Shown here piece by piece: positions 17,191 through 24,850 of a stretch of 64,000 nucleotides of DNA. The notes under the pieces were generated by a model. That model was not told the DNA's origin. It ran no database searches and saw nothing but the letters and a program-made list of their open reading frames with translations. Positions within the stretch are counted from its first letter, which is position 1. Each line of letters opens with the position of its first letter. The stretch comes from Variovorax paradoxus EPS (GTDB taxonomy: Bacteria > Pseudomonadota > Gammaproteobacteria > Burkholderiales > Burkholderiaceae_C): NCBI RefSeq assembly GCF_000184745.1, contig NC_014931.1:2480001-2544000 (forward strand), written 5' to 3'. The translations under genes were made by a program, and so were the position numbers.

Positions 17191-18114
17191 ATGAGCCATT
17201 CCATCAGCGGCAGCACCCAGGCTTACCTGATCCCGGGCGATCCGGTTCGCAATGTGCGGCTGCCGCGCATGTTCAACGCCACCTTCGAGCGCTTCGGCAT
17301 CGACGCGGTGCTGCTGCCGATGCAGGTGCCGGTGCGCGACTTCGCGGTGTTCTTCAAGTCGGCCTTTCTCGCGCGCAACGTGCGCGGCATGGTGATCGCG
17401 CCGCCGCACAAGCCGCTGGTGGTCGACCTGCTCGACGGCTGCGGCCTCTTCGGCCGCGTGGCGGGCTCGGTCAACGTGGTGCGCCGCACCGAAGGCGGCC
17501 AACTCGAGGGCGACCTGTTCGACGGCGAAGGCCTCATCGGCGCGCTCGACCACTGCAACATTCCCTTCCGCGGCAAGCGCGTGCTGATCCTCGGCGCGGG
17601 CGTGAGCGCCGCGGCCATCGGCGTGGCGCTGGCCGAGGGCGGCACGGTGAACGGCGCGGAACACATCGCCTTCTTCGACACGGCGGCCGGCAAGGCGGCG
17701 GGCCTGGCGGCCAAGCTCGATGCCTTCTTCGATGCGACCGTGGTCGCGGTCGAGAGCAATGCGCCCGAAGGCTACGACCTCGTGATCAACGCCACGCCGC
17801 TCGGGCTGGTCGAAGGCGATGCGCTGCCGCTCGACGTGTCGCGCATGGAAAGCCACGCGGCGCTGTTCGACATCCTCTTGCGCAACCAGCCCACGCCGCT
17901 GGTGCGTGCGGCGCGTGCGCGCGGGCTCAATGCGCAGGCCGGCTTCGAGATGCTGATCCAGCAGATGCCGCACTACCTGCGCTACTTCGGCCACCTGGAC
18001 GCGGCCGATGCGCTGCAGGCCGATGCGAATTTCCTGCGCGAAATCGTCTATCCGCCGGCGATGCAGGCCGAGATCGCGAACCCCTTGCGCTATCACTCGC
18101 CCAGCGTCGCCTGA
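17191..18114 (+). CDS. Shikimate/quinate dehydrogenase-like protein 1 (AroE fold)
   Basis: A 307-residue AroE-fold oxidoreductase. The catalytic Lys is kept (IAPPHKP, K74), as is the Asp of GDLFDGEGL; the C-terminal NAD(P) domain has VLILGAGVSAAAIG, lacking the usual last Gly of GAGGA, and a VINATPLG motif. The N-terminal serines that hold the shikimate carboxylate in AroE (SxS before Pro) are replaced: the segment reads GDPVRNVRLPRMFN. It is therefore unlikely to be the biosynthetic enzyme. First gene of the cluster, followed by a second AroE-like gene and the pca and quiC genes; a catabolic NAD-dependent dehydrogenase of quinate, shikimate or a related acid is the best reading. Confidence 0.85.
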   Translation: MSHSISGSTQAYLIPGDPVRNVRLPRMFNATFERFGIDAVLLPMQVPVRDFAVFFKSAFLARNVRGMVIAPPHKPLVVDLLDGCGLFGRVAGSVNVVRRTEGGQLEGDLFDGEGLIGALDHCNIPFRGKRVLILGAGVSAAAIGVALAEGGTVNGAEHIAFFDTAAGKAAGLAAKLDAFFDATVVAVESNAPEGYDLVINATPLGLVEGDALPLDVSRMESHAALFDILLRNQPTPLVRAARARGLNAQAGFEMLIQQMPHYLRYFGHLDAADALQADANFLREIVYPPAMQAEIANPLRYHSPSVA

Positions 18115-18140
18115 TGCGAATTGGCGATCAATCCACAAGA

Positions 18141-18202
18141 ACCGTTCGGGCTGAGCTTGTCGAAGCTTCGCGCGGCGCTTCGACAAGCTCAGCGTGAACG
18201 GT
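18141..18202. repeat. REP-type hairpin (GCTGAGCTTGTCGAAG class)
   Basis: A near-perfect inverted repeat: ACCGTTCGGGCTGAGCTTGT on the left mirrors ACAAGCTCAGCGTGAACGGT on the right, around a short GC-rich loop, followed by TTTTATCTTTTT. It lies between the two AroE-like genes. It belongs to a hairpin repeat class common in Comamonadaceae and recurs at 60144-60205. With its T-rich flank it could attenuate transcription between the first and second genes. Confidence 0.85.
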
Positions 18203-18261
18203 TTTTATCTTTTTGAACGCAACTTGGTCTGAGCCTCACTTTTTTTGAGAGAACGACTTTC

Positions 18262-19095
18262 ATGATTTCCGGCAAGACAACGCTCATCGCCCACCTCGGC
18301 TATCCGACCGAGGCCTTCAAGGCGCCGATGATCTACAACCCCTGGTTCGACAAGCAGGGCATCGATGCGGTGGTGGTGCCGATGGGCGTGAAGCCCGAGG
18401 ACTACGCAGCCACGCTGCCGCAGGTGTTCAGGTTCTCGAACCTCCGCGGTGCGCTGGTCACGATGCCGCACAAGGTCACGACGATGGGGCTGGTCGATGA
18501 GGTGACGCCGACGGCGCGCATCGCGGGCGCATGCAACGCCATCCTCAAGCGCCCCGACGGCACGCTGCTCGGCGACCAGTTCGATGGCGCGGGCTTCGTG
18601 CGCGGCGTGGAGCGCAAGGGCAGGCTCTTCAAGGGCACGCGGGTGCTGGTGTCGGGCACGGGCGGCGTGGGCTCGGCCATCGCGGCCTCGATCGCCGCCG
18701 CGGGCGCCGCCGAGCTGATGCTGTTCGACATGAGCGATGCATCGGCCGAGGCGCTTGCCGCGCGGCTGCGCGAGCACTACCCGCGGATGAAGGTCGCCAC
18801 GGGCTCTAAGGACCCGGCCGGCTACGACGTGGTCGTCAACGCCACGCCGCTCGGCATGAAGGACAGCGACCCGCTCCCTTTCGACGTGGACCGCATCGAT
18901 CCGAAAACTTTCGTCGGCGAGGTCGTCATGAAGACCGAATACACGCCGCTGCTGCAGGCCGCGAAGGCCAAGGGCTGCGCGGTGCAGGTCGGCACCGACA
19001 TGCTGTTCGAGATGATCCCGGCCTACCTCGAATTCTTCGGCTTCGGCACCGCGTCCCCCGAGGAACTGCGCGCCGTGGCCCAACTGAAATATTGA
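18262..19095 (+). CDS. Shikimate/quinate dehydrogenase-like protein 2 (AroE fold)
   Basis: A 277-residue protein of normal AroE length. It keeps the catalytic Lys (VTMPHKV, K71), the Asp of GDQFDGAGF, a good Rossmann loop (VSGTGGVGSA) and VVNATPLGM. As in the preceding gene, the two shikimate-binding serines are absent (GYPTEAFKAPMIYN instead of a HSKSP-like segment), so the ring-carboxylate contact must differ. The two paralogues may use different substrates (for example quinate versus shikimate) or work as a pair. It is followed 22 bp later by pcaB and is probably in the same transcript. Confidence 0.87.
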   Translation: MISGKTTLIAHLGYPTEAFKAPMIYNPWFDKQGIDAVVVPMGVKPEDYAATLPQVFRFSNLRGALVTMPHKVTTMGLVDEVTPTARIAGACNAILKRPDGTLLGDQFDGAGFVRGVERKGRLFKGTRVLVSGTGGVGSAIAASIAAAGAAELMLFDMSDASAEALAARLREHYPRMKVATGSKDPAGYDVVVNATPLGMKDSDPLPFDVDRIDPKTFVGEVVMKTEYTPLLQAAKAKGCAVQVGTDMLFEMIPAYLEFFGFGTASPEELRAVAQLKY

Positions 19096-19117
19096 CGATG
19101 AACACCCAGGTCCCCGC

Positions 19118-20329
19118 ATGAGCATTTTCGAAGGCTTCCTCTCCACATCCGAAACACTCGGCGCTTTCAGCGACCGCGCATTCGTCGACGCCATGCTGCG
19201 CTTCGAGGCCGCGCTCGCACGTGCGCAGGCGGCCGAAGGGCTGATTCCCGAGAGCGCCGCGCACTCCATCGTCGGGAGCTGCAAGGTCGAGCTGTTCGAC
19301 GTTGCCAAGATCGTTCGCGAGAGCGGCCGCGCGGGCAGCGTGGCGATTCCGCTGGTCAAGGCGCTACGCGAAGCCGTGGGCCTCTTCAATGCCGAGGCCG
19401 CGCCGTTCGTTCACTTCGGCAGCACCAGCCAGGACGTGATCGACAGCGCGATGGCGCTGGTCACGCGCGAGGCGGTGGCGCTCGTCGAAACCGACCTTGC
19501 CAAGGCCGCCGATGCGCTGCTGCGCCTTGCCACGCAGCACGCCGAAACGCCGATGCTCGCGCGCACGCTGATGCAGCCGGCCTCGGTGACCAGCTTCGGC
19601 TTCAAGTGCGCGGGCTGGGCCGCGCCGCTGGTGCGCAGCCGCTTGCGCCTGCGCGAAGCGGCGAAGCACGCGCTGCAACTGCAGTTGGGCGGCGCCGTCG
19701 GCACGCTCGCGCAGATGAAGGGGCAGGGCGCCGCGGTGCGCAAGCGCATGGCGAAGGAACTGGGCCTCGGCGACCCCGGCGCCACCTGGCACACGCAGCG
19801 CGACGAATGGGTGGCGCTCGGCTGCGAGCTCGGGCTCATGACAGGCAGCCTCGGCAAGATCGCCGTCGACATCGCGCTGCTCGGCCAGTACGAAGTGGCC
19901 GAAGTGGCGGAGCCCAGCGAACCCGGCCGCGGCGGCTCGTCGGCGATGCCGCACAAGCGCAACCCGGTGGCCTCGATGGTCGCCATCGCCGCCGCGCACC
20001 GCGCGCCGCAGCGCGTGGCCGCCTTGCTCGGCGCGATGCCGCAGCAGCACGAACGCGCCCTCGGCGCCTGGCAGGCCGAGCTGGCCGAATGGCCGCAGCT
20101 CCTGATGTCGGCGCACGGCAGCGTGCGCGCGATGGCCGGCGCATTGCCCGGCCTGCAGGTGGACGCCGCGCGCATGCGCGCCAACATCGACCGGCTGCGC
20201 GCCGAGCTGCCGCGCGATGCGGCGGACGAATGGTTCGACCCCGCGCTCGCCATCGGCGCGGGCCAGACCGCGCTGGCGGAAGTGAAGGCGCTGCAAACCC
20301 AACTCAAGGACAAGGAACTCTCGCAATGA
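19118..20329 (+). CDS. pcaB: 3-carboxy-cis,cis-muconate cycloisomerase
   Basis: A 403-residue member of the fumarase/aspartase superfamily, which lactonises 3-carboxymuconate to 4-carboxymuconolactone in the protocatechuate branch. Signatures: HFGSTSQDVIDSA near residue 95, ARTLMQPASVTSFG, and the superfamily signature loop GGSSAMPHKRNP. The length is shorter than PcaB forms with an extra C-terminal domain but normal for Burkholderiales. The stop overlaps the pcaC start (ATGA), showing translational coupling. Protocatechuate 3,4-dioxygenase (pcaGH), which supplies its substrate, is not in the window. Confidence 0.95.
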   Translation: MSIFEGFLSTSETLGAFSDRAFVDAMLRFEAALARAQAAEGLIPESAAHSIVGSCKVELFDVAKIVRESGRAGSVAIPLVKALREAVGLFNAEAAPFVHFGSTSQDVIDSAMALVTREAVALVETDLAKAADALLRLATQHAETPMLARTLMQPASVTSFGFKCAGWAAPLVRSRLRLREAAKHALQLQLGGAVGTLAQMKGQGAAVRKRMAKELGLGDPGATWHTQRDEWVALGCELGLMTGSLGKIAVDIALLGQYEVAEVAEPSEPGRGGSSAMPHKRNPVASMVAIAAAHRAPQRVAALLGAMPQQHERALGAWQAELAEWPQLLMSAHGSVRAMAGALPGLQVDAARMRANIDRLRAELPRDAADEWFDPALAIGAGQTALAEVKALQTQLKDKELSQ

Positions 20330-20769
20330 CCGCCCCCGCAACCTCAAGCAACGACTACGAAGACGGCCTCGTGAATCGCCGCCGCGTCCTCGGCGATGCC
20401 TGGGTCGACAAGTCGCTCGCCAACCGCAACGGCTTCAACGCCGAGTTCCAGGAACTCATCACGCGCCATGCATGGAACGACATCTGGGGTCGCCCCGCGC
20501 TGGGCGACAAGACGCGCCGCTACATGGTGCTGTCGATGATGCTGGGCATCCACGCGTACGAAGAATTCGCGATGCACGTGCGCGCCGCGCTCGACGGCCC
20601 GCCCGAGTCGCGCCTCACGCCAGACGACATCAAGGAAGTGATCATGATGGCCGCCATCTACTGCGGCGTGCCGGTGGCCAACCATGCATTCGGCATCGCC
20701 ACGAACATCCTGCGCGAGAAGGGGCTGCTGCCCGTGGCCCCCGCATCGCCTGCGACGCCTGCGCAGTGA
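20326..20769 (+). CDS. pcaC: 4-carboxymuconolactone decarboxylase
   Basis: A 147-residue protein of the carboxymuconolactone decarboxylase/AhpD-like family. It converts 4-carboxymuconolactone to 3-oxoadipate enol-lactone. Recognisable segments are EFQELITRHAWNDIWGRP, LGIHAYEEFAMHVRAAL and VIMMAAIYCGVPVANHAFG. It overlaps pcaB upstream (ATGA) and the MFS gene downstream (GTGA), so three genes are translationally chained. Confidence 0.96.
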   Translation: MTAPATSSNDYEDGLVNRRRVLGDAWVDKSLANRNGFNAEFQELITRHAWNDIWGRPALGDKTRRYMVLSMMLGIHAYEEFAMHVRAALDGPPESRLTPDDIKEVIMMAAIYCGVPVANHAFGIATNILREKGLLPVAPASPATPAQ

Positions 20770-21974
20770 GCGCGCCGGTCGCCCCGAAGGGCCGCCTCGA
20801 CGTCAGCTTCACCTTGATGCTGCCGCTGCTCCTGGCAGCGCAGCCCGTCGCCACCGACAGCTACCTGCCGGCGCTCCCCGCCATCGCCAAGGAGCTCGGC
20901 TCGGCCAGCACCAGCCTCACGCTGTTCGTGCTGGCCTTCGGCTTTGCGCAGCTGCTCTGCGGCCCGCTGGCCGATCGTTTCGGACGCAGGCCCGTGCTGC
21001 TCACAGGGCTTGCCTGCTATGCGATCGCCGCACTCGGCGGTGCGTTCGCCGGCAGCGTGGCGCTGCTTGCGGGCTGGCGCACGCTGCAGGGTTTTTCGAT
21101 GGCCGCGATCCTCGTGTGCTCGCGCGCGGCGGTGCGCGATCTCTATCCCGCGCACGAGGGCCCGCATGTGATGGCGCGCGGCCTCACGGGGCTGGGCGTG
21201 GTCGGACTGATCGCGCCGCTGCTCGGCGCATGGCTCGTGCAGGGCGCGGGCTGGCGCTGGGTGATGGTGGCGATGGCGGTGTATGCCTCGCTGCTGTTCG
21301 CGATGTGCTGGCGCTCGTTCGGCGAAACGCGCAAGCCGCTCACCGGCGAATCGTCCGCGCCGCGCGGCAGCACGCGCGCGGTGTTCGCAAGCCGTTCGTT
21401 CCGTGCGTGGGCCTCGGTGGCCGCGACGACTTACGGCGGGCTCTTCTGCTTTCTGTTGCTCTCGCCGATGGTCTACATCGGCTACCTCGGCTGGTCGCCC
21501 GCGTGGTACGGCTGGATCCCGGCCGGCGGCTCGCTGGTCTACATCTTCAGCACCACCATGTGCCGCACGCTGCTGCGGCGCTACGGGCCGGTACGCACCG
21601 TGCGGCTCGGCGCATCGCTGAGCATGACGGGCGCGATCATCCAGGCGCTGGGCTGCTGGCTCATGCCGCTGAGCGCCGTGCCGCTGCTCGTGGGCCACGC
21701 GGTGTACTGCCTCGGCCACGGCATCCACCAGCCCTGCGGACAAGCGGGCGCGGTGGGCGACCTGCCGCATCTTGCAGGGCGGGCCGTGTCGTGGTCGGGC
21801 TTCGGCATGATGATGGTCGCGTTCTGCGTGGGGCAAATCGCCGCGCTGTTCGTCGATACCGGTTACTCCCATGGCGCATGGCCCATGGTCGTGCCGATGC
21901 TGGTGGCCGGTGCCGTGCTGCTGGCCATCGCGTTCCTCTGGCTCCCGCGTCTTCAACCTCCAAAGCACCCATAA
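20766..21974 (+). CDS. MFS transporter, Bcr/CflA (DHA1) type
   Basis: A 402-residue, 12-helix major facilitator starting at a GTG that overlaps the pcaC stop (GTGA). Typical DHA1 motifs: VATDSYLPALPAIAKELG in helix 1 and the helix 2-3 loop GPLADRFGRRPVLL. Bcr/CflA relatives usually export drugs or metabolites. Its place between pcaC and pcaD suggests transport of an aromatic acid or efflux of a pathway intermediate; the direction of transport cannot be settled from sequence. Its stop codon falls in a 12-bp tandem repeat leading to pcaD. Confidence 0.88.
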   Translation: MSAPVAPKGRLDVSFTLMLPLLLAAQPVATDSYLPALPAIAKELGSASTSLTLFVLAFGFAQLLCGPLADRFGRRPVLLTGLACYAIAALGGAFAGSVALLAGWRTLQGFSMAAILVCSRAAVRDLYPAHEGPHVMARGLTGLGVVGLIAPLLGAWLVQGAGWRWVMVAMAVYASLLFAMCWRSFGETRKPLTGESSAPRGSTRAVFASRSFRAWASVAATTYGGLFCFLLLSPMVYIGYLGWSPAWYGWIPAGGSLVYIFSTTMCRTLLRRYGPVRTVRLGASLSMTGAIIQALGCWLMPLSAVPLLVGHAVYCLGHGIHQPCGQAGAVGDLPHLAGRAVSWSGFGMMMVAFCVGQIAALFVDTGYSHGAWPMVVPMLVAGAVLLAIAFLWLPRLQPPKHP

Positions 21975-22004
21975 AAAGATCCGTAAAAAGATCCGTAAAA
22001 AGGA
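21972..22004 (+). repeat. 12-bp tandem repeat carrying the pcaD ribosome-binding site
   Basis: TAAAAAGATCCG occurs twice in tandem (21972-21983, 21984-21995), followed by a partial third copy TAAAAAGGA that supplies the AAGGA ribosome-binding site 9 bp before the pcaD ATG. The first copy contains the stop codon of the MFS gene. Slippage here would change the gap between the MFS stop and the pcaD start without altering either protein. Confidence 0.7.
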
Positions 22005-22013
22005 AACCGCACC

Positions 22014-22781
22014 ATGACCATCCGCCTGAATGTCGTTCGCGAAGGCGAAGGCCCCTTCGTCGTGCTCAGCCATGCGCTGGGCTGCAGCCTGCGCATGTGG
22101 GACGGCGTGGCCGCGCAGCTTGCGCGCGCGCACACCGTGATCCGCTACGACCACCGAAACCACGGCGGCTCCGAGGTGGTGCCGGGCGCCTTGCGCATCG
22201 AGACGCTGGCGCAGGACGCGGCCGAACTGATCCAGCGGGAGGCGGACGGTGAGCCGGTGCATTTCGTCGGTCTCTCGATGGGCGGCATGACCGCGCAGGC
22301 GCTCGCGGTGCGCCACCCCGAACTGCTCAAGACCGTGGTGATCGCCAATTCGTCCGCCCACTATCCCGACCAGGCGCCGTGGCGCGCGCGGGCCGAGACG
22401 GTGGCGGCGAAGGGCGTCGGCGCAATCGCGTCGGGCGCAGTGGCGCGCTGGCTCACGCCGGCGTATGCCGCGACCCCCGAGGGAGCAGCCGCTGCGAAGT
22501 CGCTGCACGACGTGCTGGTCGCGACCGACGCGCAGGGCTACATCGAGAGCTGCAACGCGGTCGCCGCCATCGATTTCCGCGAGAGCAACCACCGCATCGC
22601 CGTGCCCACCCTCGTGGTCGGCGGCCTGCAGGACGAAGCCACCCCGATGGACATGTCGCGGGCCATGGCCGCGGCGATTCCCGGTGCGCGCCTGGCGACC
22701 ATCGATGCCGCGCACCTGAGCGCCGTGGAGCGTCCGGCCGAATTCGCGCAACTGCTGATCGATTACTGGCGCAGCCTCTGA
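22014..22781 (+). CDS. pcaD: 3-oxoadipate enol-lactonase
   Basis: A 255-residue alpha/beta hydrolase that opens 3-oxoadipate enol-lactone to 3-oxoadipate. It has the oxyanion segment VVLSHALGCSLRMWDG, RYDHRNHGGS, the nucleophile elbow GLSMGGMTAQ (Ser near residue 87), an acid in VVGGLQDEATP and the catalytic His in IDAAHLSAVERP. Length and motifs are standard for PcaD. It follows the MFS gene by 39 bp. Confidence 0.93.
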   Translation: MTIRLNVVREGEGPFVVLSHALGCSLRMWDGVAAQLARAHTVIRYDHRNHGGSEVVPGALRIETLAQDAAELIQREADGEPVHFVGLSMGGMTAQALAVRHPELLKTVVIANSSAHYPDQAPWRARAETVAAKGVGAIASGAVARWLTPAYAATPEGAAAAKSLHDVLVATDAQGYIESCNAVAAIDFRESNHRIAVPTLVVGGLQDEATPMDMSRAMAAAIPGARLATIDAAHLSAVERPAEFAQLLIDYWRSL

Positions 22782-22827
22782 GCGCCGGCGAAGGCGGCTC
22801 GGACCTAGGTGAATCCCGTATTTCGTG

Positions 22828-22857
22828 CGATTAATGAACGAAGGCGTTCGTTAATCG
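22828..22857. promoter_or_regulatory. Inverted repeat upstream of quiC, candidate operator
   Basis: CGATTAATGAACG, AAGG spacer, CGTTCGTTAATCG: 12 of 13 arm positions are complementary. It ends 58 bp before the quiC start, in the 134-bp gap after pcaD. Like the repeat at 17061-17090 it has CGATTA/AATCG-type outer arms. It could be a second site for the IclR regulator, giving quiC its own control; it could alternatively attenuate transcription. Confidence 0.45.
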
Positions 22858-22915
22858 CCCCGAAGAGGCCCGAATTGGTTGTGGCGCAGGGCCCGGGTTC
22901 CTAAAGTCCACTCCC

Positions 22916-24796
22916 ATGCATCGCTCCATCGCCACGGTCTCGCTCAGCGGCACCCTTCGCCAGAAGCTCGAAGCGGTCGCGGCCGCCGGGTTCGACGGCA
23001 TCGAGCTGTTCGAGGCCGACTTCATCAACTTCAAGGGCACGGCCACCGAACTGCGCGGCATCGTGGCCGACCTCGGCCTGGCTATCGACCTCTACCAGCC
23101 CTTCCGCGATTTCGAAGGCATGCCCGAGCCGCAGTTCCGCCGCAGCCTGGAGCGCGCCGAGCGCAAGTTCGACCTGATGGAAGCGATGGGCGCGCCGATG
23201 GTGCTGTGCTGCTCGAACACCTCGCCGCTGGCCATGGACGACCCGGCTCTCGCCGCCGCGCAGTTGCACGAACTGGCCGAGCGTGCCGCGCGCCGCAACC
23301 TGCGCGTGGGCTTCGAGGCGCTGGCCTGGGGCCGCCACACCTCGCTCTATGGGCAGGCCTGGAACATCGTGAAGCAGGCGGATCACCCGCACCTCGGGCT
23401 GATCCTCGACAGCTTCCACACGCTGTCGCTGAAGGACGACCCGGCGGGCATCGCCGACATCCCGGGCGAGAAGATCTTCTTCCTTCAGATGGCCGATGCG
23501 CCGCTGCTTGCGATGGATGTACTGCAGTGGGCGCGCCACCACCGCTCGTTTCCGGGGCAGGGCGATTTCGACGTGACCGGGTTCTTCACGCAGGTGCTGC
23601 GCGCGGGCTACACCGGGCCGCTGTCGCTGGAAATCTTCAACGACATCTTTCGCGAGACGCCGAACCGGCGCACCGCCGTCGATGCGATGCGTTCGTTGCT
23701 GTACCTGGAGAGCGAAGCGCGCCAGCGGCTCGCCGCGGTGCAGCCGCAGCAGCACGTGGAGCTTTTCAATCCGCCGCCGGTGGCCGCGCTTTCGGGGCTG
23801 TCGTTCATCGAGTTCGCGGCGAACGAAGCCTCGGCGCTCACGCTCGACACGCTGGTGCGGCAGCTCGGCTTTCGCCGCATCGGCAAGCATCGCTCCAAGG
23901 CCGTGACGCTGTACCGGCAGGGCGAGATCAACTTCATCGTGAATGCGCAGCCGGACTCCTTTGCGCGCGACCGTTTCGAGGCGCATGGCACCTCGGTGTG
24001 CGCGCTGGGCGTGCGCTGCGCCGATCCGCTTGCAGCAGTGGAGCGCGCGACCGCGATGCGCTCCAAGCGCCACGACAGTCCGGTCGGCCCGAACGAGTTG
24101 CGCGTGCCGGCGGTCGTCGCGCCGGGCGGCAACCTCATTCATTTCGTGGCGGAGTCGCTGGGTGCGAACGGCCTGTACGAAGCCGACTTCATCCTCGAAG
24201 ACGAGCTGCCCACCGCCGACAACGATGCGGGCCTCCAGCAGATCGACCACGTCGCCCTCGGCCTTGCGCTCGATCAGCTCGACACCTGGGTGCTCTTCAC
24301 GCGCGCCGTGCTCGGCCTGGAGCCCGGCGAAAGCCTGGAACTCGCCGACCCCTTCGGCCTGATCCGCAGCCGCGGCGTCGCCAACGCCGAACGCAGCGTG
24401 CGCCTCGTGCTCAACGTGTCGCTGAGCCAGCGCACACGCACCGCGCGCACGCTCAGCGTGACCGGCGGCGGCGCGGTGCACCACATCGCGTTGAACTGCG
24501 AAGACATCTTCGAAACGGCCGCAAAGCTGCGCGCCAACGGCACGCGCTTCGTGCCGATTTCGGACAACTACCACGACGACCTCGCCACGCGCATCGACCT
24601 CGCGCCCGAGCTGCTGGAACGCATGCGCGCCGCGGGCGTGCTGTTCGACCGCTCGCCGGCCGGCGACTACCTGCACATCTACACCGAGAGCTTCGAAGGC
24701 GGCCTGTTCTTCGAGGTCGCGCAGCGCATCGGCGCCTACGACGCCTACGGTGCGCTCAACGCACCCGCGCGCCTGGCCTCGCAGGCGCAGGACTGA
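22916..24796 (+). CDS. quiC: Fused 3-dehydroshikimate dehydratase / HPPD-like protein (QuiC1 type)
   Basis: A 626-residue two-domain protein. Residues 1 to about 280 are a TIM-barrel sugar-isomerase-like domain that dehydrates 3-dehydroshikimate to protocatechuate; metal-ligand candidates E134 (GFEALAWG), D165 (LILDSFH), Q191 (FLQMAD) and E239 (LSLEIFND) are all present and match the numbering I recall for Pseudomonas QuiC1. The C-terminal half (about 285-626) is a VOC/4-hydroxyphenylpyruvate dioxygenase-like domain with QIDHVALGL, VHHIALNCED and LHIYTESFEGGLFFE carrying the HHE-type ligands. This enzyme joins hydroaromatic catabolism to the pca genes just upstream. Confidence 0.93.
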   Translation: MHRSIATVSLSGTLRQKLEAVAAAGFDGIELFEADFINFKGTATELRGIVADLGLAIDLYQPFRDFEGMPEPQFRRSLERAERKFDLMEAMGAPMVLCCSNTSPLAMDDPALAAAQLHELAERAARRNLRVGFEALAWGRHTSLYGQAWNIVKQADHPHLGLILDSFHTLSLKDDPAGIADIPGEKIFFLQMADAPLLAMDVLQWARHHRSFPGQGDFDVTGFFTQVLRAGYTGPLSLEIFNDIFRETPNRRTAVDAMRSLLYLESEARQRLAAVQPQQHVELFNPPPVAALSGLSFIEFAANEASALTLDTLVRQLGFRRIGKHRSKAVTLYRQGEINFIVNAQPDSFARDRFEAHGTSVCALGVRCADPLAAVERATAMRSKRHDSPVGPNELRVPAVVAPGGNLIHFVAESLGANGLYEADFILEDELPTADNDAGLQQIDHVALGLALDQLDTWVLFTRAVLGLEPGESLELADPFGLIRSRGVANAERSVRLVLNVSLSQRTRTARTLSVTGGGAVHHIALNCEDIFETAAKLRANGTRFVPISDNYHDDLATRIDLAPELLERMRAAGVLFDRSPAGDYLHIYTESFEGGLFFEVAQRIGAYDAYGALNAPARLASQAQD

Positions 24797-24850
24797 TTTC
24801 TTTCCCCGTTCGACACTGACTCACCACTGGACATCACTGGAGACAACCCC

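Noticed and set aside
20658..22751. Antisense open frame of about 700 codons opposite the MFS and pcaD genes
   Set aside because: The opposite strand encodes two clearly recognisable proteins; the antisense product is His/Arg-rich without motifs.
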